A stretch of DNA of 50,439 nucleotides from Bacillota bacterium (GCA_029782095.1 JAKOVL010000045.1:1-50439), one strand, 5' to 3'; shown: positions 1 to 9,762, counted from the stretch's first letter. Translations and numbers: made by a program. Notes: generated from the letters alone by a model not told the origin.

Positions 1-190
1 TTCTAGACCAGTTGTAGGGCCTTTTATGTTAGCTTGTACCTCAGGAATGAATGAATGGCAAGGCAAGCTATGCTACGTGTTCCTGCCTTGATTTGCCCAG
101 AAAAGCAGTGTGCACGGGTAAGTTTTTCCCTTTGTTTTTCCGCTGCAAGATGATATAGTTATGGCTAGATAGGATTTCCGGGAGGGTATT

Positions 191-1261
191 GTGGCTGTAA
201 AACGTAAACAGCAGGGAAAAAGGCCCGCAGGGCTGCAGCCAAGGCTTGCAGCTCCGGCAATAATATTTTTTTGCCTGGCGCTTCTGGCCGGAGCGGTCCT
301 GTTTTTTATAAACCGCGACTATCCCGAACAAACGTACAGTTATAGCCATATGGCTATGGATACCGTGATCGAGCTGCGCCTGCAGGCCGGCAGCAGGCGC
401 GAAGCGGAAGCCGTAAAGGATGAAGTATTCGCCGAGATGGAGCGGCTTGAAGCGCTGCTCAGCCGCAGCCTCGAAGATAGCGATGTAAACCGGGTCAATG
501 CTGCGGCGGGAAAAGAAGCGGTGACTGTCAGCCCCGAGACCATGAGCCTTGCCGGTGCGGCCCTGGAATATGCCGCCCTTTCCGAGGGGGCTTTTGATCC
601 CACGATCGCTCCCCTTTTGGATTGCTGGGGCTTTTTGGACCAGCGCTACCGGGTGCCCGGGCCCGAAGAGATAGAGGCTGTTTTACCGCTGGTAAATTTT
701 CGCCTCCTGGAGCTGGACCGGGAGCGGCAGACGATTTATTTGCCTGAAGCGGGCATGTCCCTGGATCTGGGCGGAATCGCCAAAGGCTTTATTGTTGATC
801 GCGGCCTGGCAGTGCTGTCCCGGGCCGGCATCAGGCATGCTTTTCTCAACGCCGGCGGGGATATTGGCCTTTTGGGAACCAGGCCCGACGGCGAACCCTG
901 GCGCATCGGTGTGCGCCATCCCCGCGTAGAGAACAGCCTTATGGCTGTGCTTCCTTTAAACGGTGGAGCGGTGGTCACCTCCGGGGATTACGAGCGCACC
1001 TTTGAATTGAAGGGCGTCCGGTACCACCATATCCTTGATCCGGCCACGGGCAAACCCGCTGCCCAACTGGCCAGCGTAACTATAATCGCACCCACGGCCA
1101 TGGAGGCTGACGCTCTATCCACCGCGGTGTTCGTGCTCGGCCCTTCCAGGGGCCTGGCCCTGGTAGAGCAGCTTCCCGGCATCGAGGCTGTCCTGGTTAC
1201 CCCGGAGATGGAAGTTCTTGTCTCCAGCGGCCTTAAAGATATTATCGAACATCAGCAGTGA
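191..1261 (+). CDS. apbE: FAD:protein FMN transferase (ApbE family)
   Basis: Predicted 356-residue membrane-anchored flavin transferase that attaches FMN from FAD to a threonine of target proteins such as Rnf or Nqr subunits (family knowledge). An N-terminal hydrophobic segment (about residues 24-40) suggests export or anchoring; there is no lipobox cysteine. Family motifs visible are D-L-G-G-I-A-K-G near residue 192, the N-A-G-G-D-I segment near 220 and the H-H-I-L-D-P-x-T-G-K-P motif near 279, which bind FAD and Mg2+. The start is GTG, with GGGAGGG six bases upstream. The next gene is a Gx-type membrane protein, a pairing often seen near redox-driven ion pumps, but no rnf genes are in the window, so the target protein is unknown. 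Confidence 0.93.
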   Translation: MAVKRKQQGKRPAGLQPRLAAPAIIFFCLALLAGAVLFFINRDYPEQTYSYSHMAMDTVIELRLQAGSRREAEAVKDEVFAEMERLEALLSRSLEDSDVNRVNAAAGKEAVTVSPETMSLAGAALEYAALSEGAFDPTIAPLLDCWGFLDQRYRVPGPEEIEAVLPLVNFRLLELDRERQTIYLPEAGMSLDLGGIAKGFIVDRGLAVLSRAGIRHAFLNAGGDIGLLGTRPDGEPWRIGVRHPRVENSLMAVLPLNGGAVVTSGDYERTFELKGVRYHHILDPATGKPAAQLASVTIIAPTAMEADALSTAVFVLGPSRGLALVEQLPGIEAVLVTPEMEVLVSSGLKDIIEHQQ

Positions 1262-1453
1262 TTTGATCTGCAAGGTTGTATTTTAAGGAAGCGTTCGAAC
1301 CGGCTTTTCAGGATTCTGAATTCCCGAACCAATCTTTCTCCTATGGCAACTGGTCCCAGCATCAACATTATTGTCGCACTTTGGCAGTAAACCTATTAAT
1401 TTGTCTAGAGGAAAACGACTTTTTTTGGTTAATTTATAAAGGGGATTTGAGAA

Positions 1454-1999
1454 ATGAGGCGTAACCTGGTTTATTTAACCTATATGGCCGTGCTGATCAC
1501 CTTTGCCGTGGTCATTCACACGGTGGAAGCGGCCCTGCCTCTGCCCATGCCCGTCCCGGGGGTGAGGTTGGGCCTGGCCAATATTATCACCCTGTTGACC
1601 ATTGCGCTATACGGCGTGCGCAGCGGTCTCCTGGTGGCGGTGCTGCGCACGCTCCTGGGAAGCTTTTTCACCGGCACTTTTCTCAGCTTTGGTTTCTGGC
1701 TCAGTCTCTCTGGAGGCGTGCTCAGCTGCCTGGTGATGGCCCTGGGGATGCTTTTAGTAAAACGCGGCGTGATCAGCCTGCTATCCGTCAGTGTTCTCGG
1801 CGCAGCTTCCCATAACCTGGGCCAGGTGGCTGTGGCCAGCTTGATTGTAGCCAACTTTACGCTGCTGCGCGGCTACTATCCGCTGCTGCTCTTGCTGGCA
1901 GTGCCCACGGGCTTTTTTACCGGGCTGGCGGCACATTACCTGGAGGGTATTACCCGGCGTGTTCTCCACCAAGCCGGAGGCGCGGGGGTGGCCCGTTGA
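1454..1999 (+). CDS. Gx transporter family / heptaprenyl diphosphate synthase component I-like membrane protein
   Basis: A 181-residue, very hydrophobic protein with about five membrane segments. The motif P-M-P-V-P-G-V-R-L-G-L-A-N near residue 32 is typical of the Gx transporter family (Pfam Hpre_diP_synt_I). The family is annotated as a component of heptaprenyl diphosphate synthase but looks like a small ECF-type membrane module; true substrate unknown. The ATG follows AAAGGGGATT. Its stop overlaps the TTG start of maf (TTGA overlap), so the two are probably co-translated. The 190 bases between it and apbE contain only a 62-codon reading frame without family features. Confidence 0.8.
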   Translation: MRRNLVYLTYMAVLITFAVVIHTVEAALPLPMPVPGVRLGLANIITLLTIALYGVRSGLLVAVLRTLLGSFFTGTFLSFGFWLSLSGGVLSCLVMALGMLLVKRGVISLLSVSVLGAASHNLGQVAVASLIVANFTLLRGYYPLLLLLAVPTGFFTGLAAHYLEGITRRVLHQAGGAGVAR

Positions 2000-2610
2000 A
2001 GCTTATTCTTGCTTCAGCCTCCCCTCGCCGGGCCCGCTTGCTTGAACAGGCGGGGATCCCTTTTGAAGTGATTCCCAGCACGGTGAACGAAACCCTGGAG
2101 GGTGTCAGGCCTGAAGAAAAGGTGGTCAGGCTAGCCCTGGCCAAGGCCAAGCAGGTGGCGGCCAGCCTTCAAGAAGGGCTTGTTCTCGGTGCCGATACGG
2201 TGGTTGTGGACAATAATACGGTGCTGGAAAAGCCCCGCGACGCGGCTGAAGCGCGGCGCATGCTCAGGCAGTTGAGCGGACGGCAGCACCGCGTGCTCAC
2301 CGGCCTGGCCCTGGTGGATGCCGCCGGTGGGGATTGCCAGACAGCCATTGAGGAAACCCGGGTCTGGATGCGGGCTCTGGAGAATGAATTGATTGATGCT
2401 TATGTAGCAACAGGTGAGCCCATGGATAAAGCCGGTGCTTACGGAATTCAGGAAAAGGCGGCCCTCTTTGTAGAAAAAATTGAAGGATGCTATTTTAATG
2501 TAGTCGGACTTCCCTTAAACCAGCTCTACCTTCTCCTATCCCGCATGGACATAAAACCATGGTTAGCCTGGAGGGATCGTGGAGATGAGGGAAGAGCGGT
2601 TAACGATTAA
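1996..2610 (+). CDS. maf: Maf-type nucleoside triphosphate pyrophosphatase
   Basis: 204-residue house-cleaning enzyme that hydrolyses dTTP/UTP or modified nucleotides to the monophosphate and PPi in the cytoplasm. The N-terminal L-A-S-A-S-P-R-R motif (residues 4-11), the G-A-D-T-V-V segment near residue 65 and the D-K-A-G-A-Y-G-I-Q segment near residue 143 are diagnostic. The start is a TTG overlapping the stop of the preceding gene. Its 3' end overlaps radC by about 26 bases. maf-radC-mreB is a common order in Clostridia and Bacilli. It may be a dTTP/UTP pyrophosphatase (YhdE-like), but I cannot assign the exact subclass. Confidence 0.92.
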   Translation: MKLILASASPRRARLLEQAGIPFEVIPSTVNETLEGVRPEEKVVRLALAKAKQVAASLQEGLVLGADTVVVDNNTVLEKPRDAAEARRMLRQLSGRQHRVLTGLALVDAAGGDCQTAIEETRVWMRALENELIDAYVATGEPMDKAGAYGIQEKAALFVEKIEGCYFNVVGLPLNQLYLLLSRMDIKPWLAWRDRGDEGRAVND

Positions 2611-3274
2611 AGATTTACCCCTGGAAGAACGGCCGCGGGAAAAGTTGCAAAATTTGGGTCCGGAGGCCCTTTCCAATGCCGAGCTCCTGGCGGTGCTGCT
2701 TAGAACCGGCAGCAACCGGGAGTCGGCGGTGCAGCTTGCGGCGCGGCTTTTGGCCCTGAGCGGCGGGCTGCGCGCCCTGCCGGATCTCTCCCTGGAAGAG
2801 ATGCTGGCAATTCGCGGCATGGGCCCTGCCAAGGCTATTATGATTAAAGCCGCCCTGGAACTGGGAAGGCGTTTGGCCACTACGCCCCGCGGTGAGGCTG
2901 GAAGCATCACCAACCCCCGCCAGGCGGCGCAGCTGTTCATGGAGGAACTTCGCTATAAGAAGAAGGAGCATTTTCAGGTGCTGCTTTTAAATACAAAAAA
3001 TCACGTCATTTCCCGCGAAGAGATCTCCGTGGGCAGCCTTAATGCCTCTATCGTTCATCCCAGGGAAATATTCAATGTGCCCCTTCGCAAAAGCGCCGCT
3101 TCGATCATCCTGGTGCATAACCACCCCAGCGGCGATCCGTCACCCAGCCAGGAAGACCTGGAGGTGACCCGTCGCCTCGTCGATGCCGGCAATATCCTGG
3201 GCATCGCGGTGCGCGATCATATTATTATCGGGGACGGATGTTTTTTCAGTTTTAAAGAAAAGGGGCTGCTTTAA
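2585..3274 (+). CDS. radC: RadC family JAB-domain protein
   Basis: About 229 residues: an N-terminal helix-hairpin-helix region (I-R-G-M-G-P-A-K near residue 78) followed by a JAB/MPN metalloprotease-like domain with the H-N-H-P-S-G-D-P-x-P-S-x-x-D motif (near residue 180), the zinc-binding signature. The biochemical role of RadC proteins is unsettled; the old assignment as a repair protein is doubtful. I chose the ATG at 2585 because GGAGGG lies nine bases upstream; a GTG six bases earlier would sit too close. It overlaps the 3' end of maf. Confidence 0.92.
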   Translation: MREERLTIKDLPLEERPREKLQNLGPEALSNAELLAVLLRTGSNRESAVQLAARLLALSGGLRALPDLSLEEMLAIRGMGPAKAIMIKAALELGRRLATTPRGEAGSITNPRQAAQLFMEELRYKKKEHFQVLLLNTKNHVISREEISVGSLNASIVHPREIFNVPLRKSAASIILVHNHPSGDPSPSQEDLEVTRRLVDAGNILGIAVRDHIIIGDGCFFSFKEKGLL

Positions 3275-3439
3275 TTAACATAACCTGTAAGGAAGGGGGA
3301 GAGAATATAGTCTAAAAGCATACAGCCACGAGTCCGAAAGTTGCAGGGCGGGCGCCTGTCCGTTCGCCTGGTCTAGAATATAATCGATCCACTGCTTTAA
3401 GATAATAGTCGAACTTATCAGGAAGGAGCAATAAGCATA

Positions 3440-4477
3440 ATGGCCTCACTGTTCAGGGCATTTTCAAAAGAAATCGGCATCGACTTGGGAACAGCGAATA
3501 CGCTAGTTTTCGTCAAGGGGAAAGGGGTCGTCCTGCGAGAGCCCTCTGTGGTGGCAATACGGCGCGACACCAATGATATTCTGGCTGTCGGCTCAGAAGC
3601 CAAGCGCATGATCGGGCGCACCCCGGGCAATATCGTGGCTATCCGCCCGATGAAAGATGGGGTTATTGCCGATTTTGACGTTACCCAGGCCATGTTGCGC
3701 CATTTTATCAATAAGGCCCATCCCAAGCGTGCCGCTTTCCGTCCCCAGGTAATCATTTGCGTCCCTTCCGGGGTAACGGAGGTGGAGAAACGGGCCGTTC
3801 TCGACGCCACCAACCAGACAGCACGGGAAGCCTATTTAATTGAAGAGCCGATGGCCGCCGCCATCGGCGCAGGGTTGCCCGTTTATGAACCAACCGGCAG
3901 CATGGTTGTGGATATTGGCGGCGGTACTTCCGAAGTGGCGATCATTTCCCTGGGAGGCATTGTGACCAGCAGGTCCATCCGTGTCGGCGGAGACGATATG
4001 GATGAAGCGATTATTCAGTATATCAAAAAGAAATACAACCTGATGATCGGCGACCGCACCGCTGAAGAAGTCAAGATTAATATTGGCACCGCCTTCCACA
4101 AGGACAGCGGCACTGAAATGGAGATCCGCGGGCGCGACCTGGTCACCGGGTTACCCAAAACTCATAAAGTCACCTCTGAAGAGATCAAAGAAGCTTTGGC
4201 TGATCCCGTGGAGGCAATTCTTGAAGCCATCCGGGTTACCCTGGAAAAGACCCCCCCGGAGCTGGCCGCGGATATTATGGACAAGGGCATCGTGTTAACC
4301 GGAGGCGGGGCGCTGCTGCACGGTTTTGACCGCCGCATCTCCGAAGAAACGGGCATGCCCGTTTTCCTGGCTGAAAATCCCATGGACTGCGTGGTTTTGG
4401 GCGCGGGAAAGGCCTTGTCTGAAATTGATTTGCTGCGCCGGGTAGCCCTGCTTACCCGCAAAGGGGGTTCTTCTTAA
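3440..4477 (+). CDS. mreB: Rod shape-determining protein MreB
   Basis: 345-residue bacterial actin that polymerises under the membrane and organises the elongation machinery. Actin-fold nucleotide-binding motifs are visible: I-D-L-G-T-A-N-T near residue 14 (phosphate 1), [10 protein letters not shown] near 157 (phosphate 2) and [10 protein letters not shown] near 284 (adenosine). The length is normal. A strong AGGAAGGAG ribosome site lies about 12 bases upstream. It heads the mreBCD-pbp2-rodA cluster. A TATAAT at 3379-3384 may be the -10 of its own promoter, but no good -35 is seen. Confidence 0.97.
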   Translation: MASLFRAFSKEIGIDLGTANTLVFVKGKGVVLREPSVVAIRRDTNDILAVGSEAKRMIGRTPGNIVAIRPMKDGVIADFDVTQAMLRHFINKAHPKRAAFRPQVIICVPSGVTEVEKRAVLDATNQTAREAYLIEEPMAAAIGAGLPVYEPTGSMVVDIGGGTSEVAIISLGGIVTSRSIRVGGDDMDEAIIQYIKKKYNLMIGDRTAEEVKINIGTAFHKDSGTEMEIRGRDLVTGLPKTHKVTSEEIKEALADPVEAILEAIRVTLEKTPPELAADIMDKGIVLTGGGALLHGFDRRISEETGMPVFLAENPMDCVVLGAGKALSEIDLLRRVALLTRKGGSS

Positions 4478-4541
4478 ATGAAGGCCCCGGTCTGGGTTTA
4501 AAACTACAGTCAAACATTTTTATGGGGACGTGTCGGTTTAA

Positions 4542-5438
4542 ATGGCCAAGCAAAATCGAGGGCGTAAGAGTGTGGCGCTGCTGGTGGTGATCATTGGCCT
4601 GCTGCTTTTAATCAGCATTACCGGTGATGGCAGGGAGGATCTTACCCCGGTGGAAGATCTGCTGCTGGGCATCTTTGCGCCGCTCCAGACGTTTTTCTCT
4701 TCAGCCGGAAGGCAGCTGCAGTCGCTCTATGATGCTGTGGTCTCCTTTCACGAGCTGAAAGCGGAAAACGAGCGGTTGCGTGAAGAGCTCTCCTACTATG
4801 AGGGGCAGTTGATCCAGCTGCAGGAACTGCAAAAAAAGAATCACCACTATCGCCAGATGCTGGGCTTCCAGGAAAGCAGCGGCTTTGAGCTGCTGCCGGC
4901 GGAAGTGATTGCCCGCGATCCCAGCCAGTGGTTCGGCAGTATTACCATTAACCGCGGCTACCTGGACGGAGTCACCCGCGAAGCTGCGGTAATTACCGAG
5001 CGCGGCCTGGTGGGCATAGTCTCCACCGTTTCGCCCAACTCCAGTCAGATTATTCTGATAACTGACCCGCGGCTGGAGGTTAGTGCGAGGGTGCAGCGCT
5101 CCCGCGATCCGGGTGTAGTGGGAATTGTTGAAAGCTATGCCGCAGATCAGGCTTACCTTAAAATGTCTACCTTGACCCCTGAGTGCAACGTCCAGCCGGG
5201 AGATGTGATCGTTACTTCGGGTTTGGGCGGCATCTTTCCCGAGGGAATTGCCATCGGCACGGTTAAAGAAATAGTGGACGATCAGTTCAGCCTGGTCATG
5301 TCGGTTCTGGTTGAACCCCGGGTTAACTTTAACCGCCTCGAGGAGGTTTTCATTATCATCGGGGGAAAGGAAGGGCCGCCTCTTCAAGAGGAGAGCGATG
5401 TGGAAAGCCTGGAGGAAGAAGGAGAGGAGGAGCAGTAG
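4542..5438 (+). CDS. mreC: Rod shape-determining protein MreC
   Basis: 298 residues: a short cytoplasmic tail, one membrane helix (about residues 12-27), a coiled coil (about residues 65-105, rich in E, L, K and Q) and the MreC beta-barrel region. It bridges MreB and the periplasmic-side PBP2/RodA synthase. The C-terminus is a low-complexity acidic tail (many Glu after residue 280), common in the family. It lies 64 bases after mreB and two bases before mreD, within one operon. Confidence 0.94.
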   Translation: MAKQNRGRKSVALLVVIIGLLLLISITGDGREDLTPVEDLLLGIFAPLQTFFSSAGRQLQSLYDAVVSFHELKAENERLREELSYYEGQLIQLQELQKKNHHYRQMLGFQESSGFELLPAEVIARDPSQWFGSITINRGYLDGVTREAAVITERGLVGIVSTVSPNSSQIILITDPRLEVSARVQRSRDPGVVGIVESYAADQAYLKMSTLTPECNVQPGDVIVTSGLGGIFPEGIAIGTVKEIVDDQFSLVMSVLVEPRVNFNRLEEVFIIIGGKEGPPLQEESDVESLEEEGEEEQ

Positions 5439-5440
5439 CG

Positions 5441-5974
5441 GTGGTCTTTTACGTGATCGTTACCCTTGCCTTTGTCCTGGCGCTGCTCCTGGAAGGATCG
5501 ATCCTCTCTTTTTTCATGCTGGAGAAAGCGCTGCCTGATTTTTACCTGGTCCTGGTAATCAGCCTCGGTTTTCTCCTCGGCGAAAGGCGCGGCGCCCTGA
5601 TCGGGCTCCTGGCCGGCTTTTTACAGGACATTGTCCACGGCTCGGCCCTCGGTTTCTTCGCCCTGGCAAAAATGCTTTTAGGCTATGGAACCGGCCTTTT
5701 AGGGCGCGAACTTTACCAGGATCAACTTCTGGCGCCGTCGCTGATGGTGCTGGTTGGCACCCTGACCCATGAATTTATTCTTTATTTCCTGGTGAGCCAG
5801 TTTATCGGAACGGGGATGCCGGTGGAATGGAGTATCAGACGCCTGCTTATCCCCAAGGCCCTTTACAATATGGGGTTGGCCTTGTTGTTTTATCCCCTGC
5901 TCTACCGTCTTTACTACAGCAGCAGGAGGCCTAAAGTAAAGCTGCAGCTGCGTGAAGGAGGCTCCCGTAGATGA
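5441..5974 (+). CDS. mreD: Rod shape-determining protein MreD
   Basis: 177-residue polytopic membrane protein with about five helices. The D-F-Y-L-V-L-V segment near residue 32 and the G-x-x-x-G-x-x-Q-D-I-V-H-G segment near residue 60 fit MreD. It starts with GTG two bases after the mreC stop, with GGAGGAG inside the mreC end. Its stop overlaps the ATG of the next gene (ATGA). It is a component of the elongasome together with MreC and RodA. Confidence 0.93.
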   Translation: MVFYVIVTLAFVLALLLEGSILSFFMLEKALPDFYLVLVISLGFLLGERRGALIGLLAGFLQDIVHGSALGFFALAKMLLGYGTGLLGRELYQDQLLAPSLMVLVGTLTHEFILYFLVSQFIGTGMPVEWSIRRLLIPKALYNMGLALLFYPLLYRLYYSSRRPKVKLQLREGGSRR

Positions 5975-7794
5975 CCAAGTTAATGCTGCGGCGGGTTCGT
6001 ATCATTTTCGTCATCGTCATCGCCATATTTGTTCTGCTGTCTGCCCGCCTGGCCTACCTGCAGATCTTAAAGCATGAATACTACTGGAACCGCGCCGAAA
6101 AAAACCGCCTGACCAAGATTACCCTGGTGGCGGCCCGTGGTGAAATCTATGACCGCGCTGGAAAGCTTCTGGTAGGCAACCGCCCCGGTTTTGTCGTCTC
6201 GCTGATGGACCTGGGCGACGGATACGATCCTGGGACCATATCCTTTCTCAGTGAAGTTCTGGAGATAGAAGAAGAGGAAATTTATGATGCCATCCAGGGA
6301 CAGCTCTACATGCGCTATCTTCCGCTGCGCTTAAAAAGCGATATCAGCCCGGAAACCATTGCCCGGATATCCGAAAACCGGTGGAAATTGCAGGGAGTCA
6401 ATATCGAGGTGCATCCGGTTCGCGACTACAAGGTTGGCAGCACTGCCGCGCACGTGCTGGGATACCTGGGCCAGGATACTGTCAGCGAAGCGATGCAGGA
6501 GCGCTGGGCTAAAGAAGGGTATGTCTACAAGGTGGGGGACATGGTGGGCCAGACCGGCCTGGAGCAAACCTGGGAGCCCTGGCTGAAGGGAGAGGACGGG
6601 GAGCAACTCATTGAAATCAACCATCTAGGGCAGGCCATCGACTATTTCGACCGGATTGAACCGGTGCCGGGAGACAACCTCTTTTTGACTCTGGACTTGG
6701 ATTTGCAGCAAGTAGCCGAAGAAGCGCTCCAGAGGCGGGTCGAAGCCATCAAGACCGAGGGTAAGGGAAACCGCCATGCCGGGCGGGCCGCCGCCGTGGT
6801 CATGGACCCAAACAGCGGCGCCATCCTGGCTCTGGCCAATTACCCCTCCTATGATCTGAATACCTTCAGGCAAAATTACCCGGACCTGCTCAACGATCCT
6901 CACCGGCCCCTGACCAATACAGCCATTCAGGGCAACTATCCGGTCGGCTCAACTTTCAAAATGGTCACCGCAGCGGCGGTCTTTGAAGAGGGACTTTATC
7001 ATGATCGCCATATCACCAGGTGTCCCGGGGTTATTACCCTGGCCGGAGATACCCGGGCCTGCTATAACAGCATTGCCCACGGCGCCCTTAATTTTTACGA
7101 TGCCTTAGCCGTTTCCTGCAATATCTATTTTTACCGGGCCGGGCTGGCGGCAGGCTCCGACCTGTTGGCCAAGTATGCCCGAGAGTTCGGCTTCGGCAGC
7201 CCCACCGGGCTGACCGATATCATTGGAGAAAGCCCCGGCATTCTGGTCAGCCGCGAAAACAGGACCCTTTACCCCGCCGACGCCATGAGTCTAGCCATCG
7301 GTCAGCTGTCCTCATATACCGCCCTGCAGCTGGCCAACTACGTCTCTATTATTGCCAACGGAGGCATCCATTACCGTCCCTACCTGGTGCAGACAGTGGA
7401 AGATAGCGCCGGAAATATAGTTTACGAGGCCGAGCCCGAGGTGCTCCGCCGGGCCAATATTTCCGAACGGACCTTTTCCGTCCTGCGCGAAGGGATGCGG
7501 CGCGTTACCCAACCCCGGGGCACCGCCTGGTATAATTTTTCACAGCTGCCGGTAACCGTGGCCGGCAAAACCGGTTCCGCCGAGGTGGGCCGCGGCATTC
7601 CGGCCCATAGCCTTTTCGTCGGCTATGCCCCCTTCGAGAAGCCGGAAATTGTAGTGGCTGTAATCGTGGAGCACGGCGGCATCGGCGCCACCGGTGCTGT
7701 GCCTGTGGCCGCCGAAATCATGGAATATTATTTTACCGGTACGATCAAAGGAGTTATGGATGACGATGCCGATGCTGGACCGACGGCTGATTAG
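5971..7794 (+). CDS. mrdA: Penicillin-binding protein 2 (elongation-specific transpeptidase)
   Basis: 607-residue class B PBP: N-terminal membrane anchor (residues 10-30), PBP dimer/pedestal domain, then the transpeptidase domain with all three active-site motifs: S-T-F-K (near residue 328, nucleophile Ser), S-C-N (near 380) and K-T-G (near 532). It cross-links peptidoglycan during side-wall growth with RodA, MreC and MreD. The 3' end overlaps the start of rodA by about 35 bases. In many Clostridia minC and minD follow; here they do not. Confidence 0.95.
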   Translation: MTKLMLRRVRIIFVIVIAIFVLLSARLAYLQILKHEYYWNRAEKNRLTKITLVAARGEIYDRAGKLLVGNRPGFVVSLMDLGDGYDPGTISFLSEVLEIEEEEIYDAIQGQLYMRYLPLRLKSDISPETIARISENRWKLQGVNIEVHPVRDYKVGSTAAHVLGYLGQDTVSEAMQERWAKEGYVYKVGDMVGQTGLEQTWEPWLKGEDGEQLIEINHLGQAIDYFDRIEPVPGDNLFLTLDLDLQQVAEEALQRRVEAIKTEGKGNRHAGRAAAVVMDPNSGAILALANYPSYDLNTFRQNYPDLLNDPHRPLTNTAIQGNYPVGSTFKMVTAAAVFEEGLYHDRHITRCPGVITLAGDTRACYNSIAHGALNFYDALAVSCNIYFYRAGLAAGSDLLAKYAREFGFGSPTGLTDIIGESPGILVSRENRTLYPADAMSLAIGQLSSYTALQLANYVSIIANGGIHYRPYLVQTVEDSAGNIVYEAEPEVLRRANISERTFSVLREGMRRVTQPRGTAWYNFSQLPVTVAGKTGSAEVGRGIPAHSLFVGYAPFEKPEIVVAVIVEHGGIGATGAVPVAAEIMEYYFTGTIKGVMDDDADAGPTAD

Positions 7795-8887
7795 AAACTT
7801 CGATTATTTTCTTCTGGTAGTCCTGCTGGCCATCTGCGCACTGGGGACAATTATTCTCTACAGCACTGCCCGGGGATTGGACGGATCTGTGGAAGCGCTG
7901 CACTTTATGCAGCGCCAGGCCATTTTCCTGGGTGCGGGTTTCTTTCTGATGTTCATGATCTGTTTTATTGATTACATTAATTTTGTGAACTGGGCCCGCT
8001 ACCTTTATCTGGCCAGCCTTTTCTTATTGGCCCTGGTTTTGATCCCCGGTGTGGGTCAGACAGAGTATGGAGCTACACGCTGGATTTCCATTGGTTTTTT
8101 TAATCTTCAACCTTCGGAAGTGGCGAAAATTGCCCTGATTATATTCCTGGCTAAAGTGCTCTCCGAAAAAGAAGGGCCATTTGACGGTTTCAAAGACCTG
8201 ATGCCTTCCCTGGCGGCCACAGCCGCACCCATGGCCCTGATCTTTTTACAGCCTGACCTGGGCACTGCTCTGGTGTTTGCGGCCGTGCTGCTAGGCATGT
8301 TATACGCCGCGGGCGTAGACGGTCGCTACCTGGCTGCCCTTATCGGCGCCGGGGTAGCAGCGGTGCCGCTGTTCTGGTTCTTTTTGCTTAAAGACTACCA
8401 GAAGATGCGCCTCATGGTCTTTATCAACCCGGACATGGACCCCATTCAATACGGCTACCAGTTGCTGCAATCTATGATCGGCATCGGATCGGGCGGCCTA
8501 TCGGGCAAGGGTCTCTTTGAAAGTACTCAGGTACGCCTGAAGTTTTTACCCTTTCCCAAAACAGACTTTATCTTCTCTGTTCTGGGGGAAGAACTGGGTT
8601 TCGCCGGTGCAGTGGGTCTACTGGCCCTCTTTTTCTTGCTTATCTATCGCATTCTATGGATCGGCACCCACTCTAAGGACAAATTTGGCTTTCTTTTCTG
8701 CATTGGGACGGCCGTCTTACTCACTTTCCAGATATTAGTAAATATTGGCATGACAATCGGTGTTATGCCCATTACCGGGATCCCCCTACCCTTCATTAGC
8801 TATGGTAACAACGCCCTTTTAGTCAACATGATGGCCATCGGCCTGGTCCTCAACGTGGGCATGCGCAGGCACAAAATCCAGTTCTAA
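7760..8887 (+). CDS. rodA: RodA, SEDS-family peptidoglycan glycosyltransferase
   Basis: 375 residues, about ten membrane segments. SEDS features include the W-I-S-I-G-F-F-N-L-Q-P-S-E-V-A-K segment near residue 100, Q-P-D-L-G-T near 162 and the C-terminal G-I-P-L-P-F-I-S-Y-G near residue 345. It polymerises lipid II with PBP2 as its transpeptidase partner. The start at 7760 was chosen over an in-frame ATG 66 bases upstream because AAAGGAG lies seven bases before it; the longer version would lie entirely in pbp2 and add 22 atypical residues. Confidence 0.95.
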   Translation: MTMPMLDRRLIRNFDYFLLVVLLAICALGTIILYSTARGLDGSVEALHFMQRQAIFLGAGFFLMFMICFIDYINFVNWARYLYLASLFLLALVLIPGVGQTEYGATRWISIGFFNLQPSEVAKIALIIFLAKVLSEKEGPFDGFKDLMPSLAATAAPMALIFLQPDLGTALVFAAVLLGMLYAAGVDGRYLAALIGAGVAAVPLFWFFLLKDYQKMRLMVFINPDMDPIQYGYQLLQSMIGIGSGGLSGKGLFESTQVRLKFLPFPKTDFIFSVLGEELGFAGAVGLLALFFLLIYRILWIGTHSKDKFGFLFCIGTAVLLTFQILVNIGMTIGVMPITGIPLPFISYGNNALLVNMMAIGLVLNVGMRRHKIQF

Positions 8888-8953
8888 ACATATTTCTCCC
8901 CTCCACCGAATATATTTCTAACAGGGACAACCCGGTTAAGGGAGCAGTGAGCG

Positions 8954-9751
8954 ATGAGACGCAGGCGCAGAAGAGCGCCCGCCTCCACTCTCCGGGCCAG
9001 CCTGGCCCAGCGGATGCGGGAGAAAGACGAATGGAGCAGCGGAGTATTTGATTATGACGATGGAGAGCGAACCGCAGCACCATTTTTTTTAGTAGCCTTG
9101 CTGCAACAGATGCACCGCTACCTGTTGGTTAAGATCGCTGTGGCGGTGGTGGTGGTCCTGGTAGCAGCGCTCCTTTACAGCGGCAATTATGCCTGGGGCA
9201 GGCCGCTCTTGGAGGCGCTGCAGTTCGTGGTTTCCTGGGATATGGACCTGGAAGCCCTTGCCCGGCAGGCCGCTCCGGCCTTCCGCACAGTGTGGAACAA
9301 CTGGGATTATACCGGCGCAAATAAGGAAGAGAAATCCGATATGGTGCTGCTGCCCCTGAACGGCAATCTCATCAGCGGCTACGGCATGCGCCTTGATCCT
9401 CGTTCCGGCCGGGAGCAGATGCATTACGGCATAGACCTGGGCGCGCCGGAGGGGACCCCTGTTTTAGCGGTCCTTGATGGGGTTGTATTAAGGGTTGAGG
9501 TTGCTCATGACAGCGGCGAAAACGCCGCCATCCTCCTGGAACATGACGGCGGCTGGCAAACCTTCTACCGGGGCCTGGGTGTAGTGGCGGTTAAGGAAGG
9601 AGATACTCTTAAAGCCGGGGCGCAGCTCGGCTTTCTGGGGTCCGCTTCGCTCTGGGATACGCCGCATTTGCATTTCGAGCTGCGCCATGACGGCCGCCCG
9701 GTGGAGCCAGCGCCGCAGTGGCTGGAGCAATACCGAGAGCCTGCGATTTAA
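8954..9751 (+). CDS. M23-family peptidase domain protein, SpoIVFA-like
   Basis: 265 residues. An Arg-rich cytoplasmic N-terminus and a single membrane helix (about residues 55-76) precede an M23/LytM domain with H-Y-G-I-D-L-G-A-P-E-G-T-P (near residue 157) and the C-terminal H-L-H-F-E-L-R motif (near residue 241). M23 domains bind zinc and cut peptidoglycan, or serve as inactive binding modules. The next gene is a site-2 protease of the SpoIVFB type, so this is probably the SpoIVFA-like inhibitor/anchor that controls pro-sigma-K processing in the mother cell during sporulation (inference from context). Confidence 0.82.
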   Translation: MRRRRRRAPASTLRASLAQRMREKDEWSSGVFDYDDGERTAAPFFLVALLQQMHRYLLVKIAVAVVVVLVAALLYSGNYAWGRPLLEALQFVVSWDMDLEALARQAAPAFRTVWNNWDYTGANKEEKSDMVLLPLNGNLISGYGMRLDPRSGREQMHYGIDLGAPEGTPVLAVLDGVVLRVEVAHDSGENAAILLEHDGGWQTFYRGLGVVAVKEGDTLKAGAQLGFLGSASLWDTPHLHFELRHDGRPVEPAPQWLEQYREPAI

Positions 9752-9762
9752 CAGCGAAAAGA

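Noticed and set aside
1276-1464. 62-codon frame between apbE and the Gx-type gene
   Set aside because: No recognisable ribosome site or family motif, overlaps the next start, and composition is unlike neighbouring genes.
3379-3384. TATAAT upstream of mreB as a full promoter
   Set aside because: No acceptable -35 at 16-18 bases upstream; noted only within the mreB entry.
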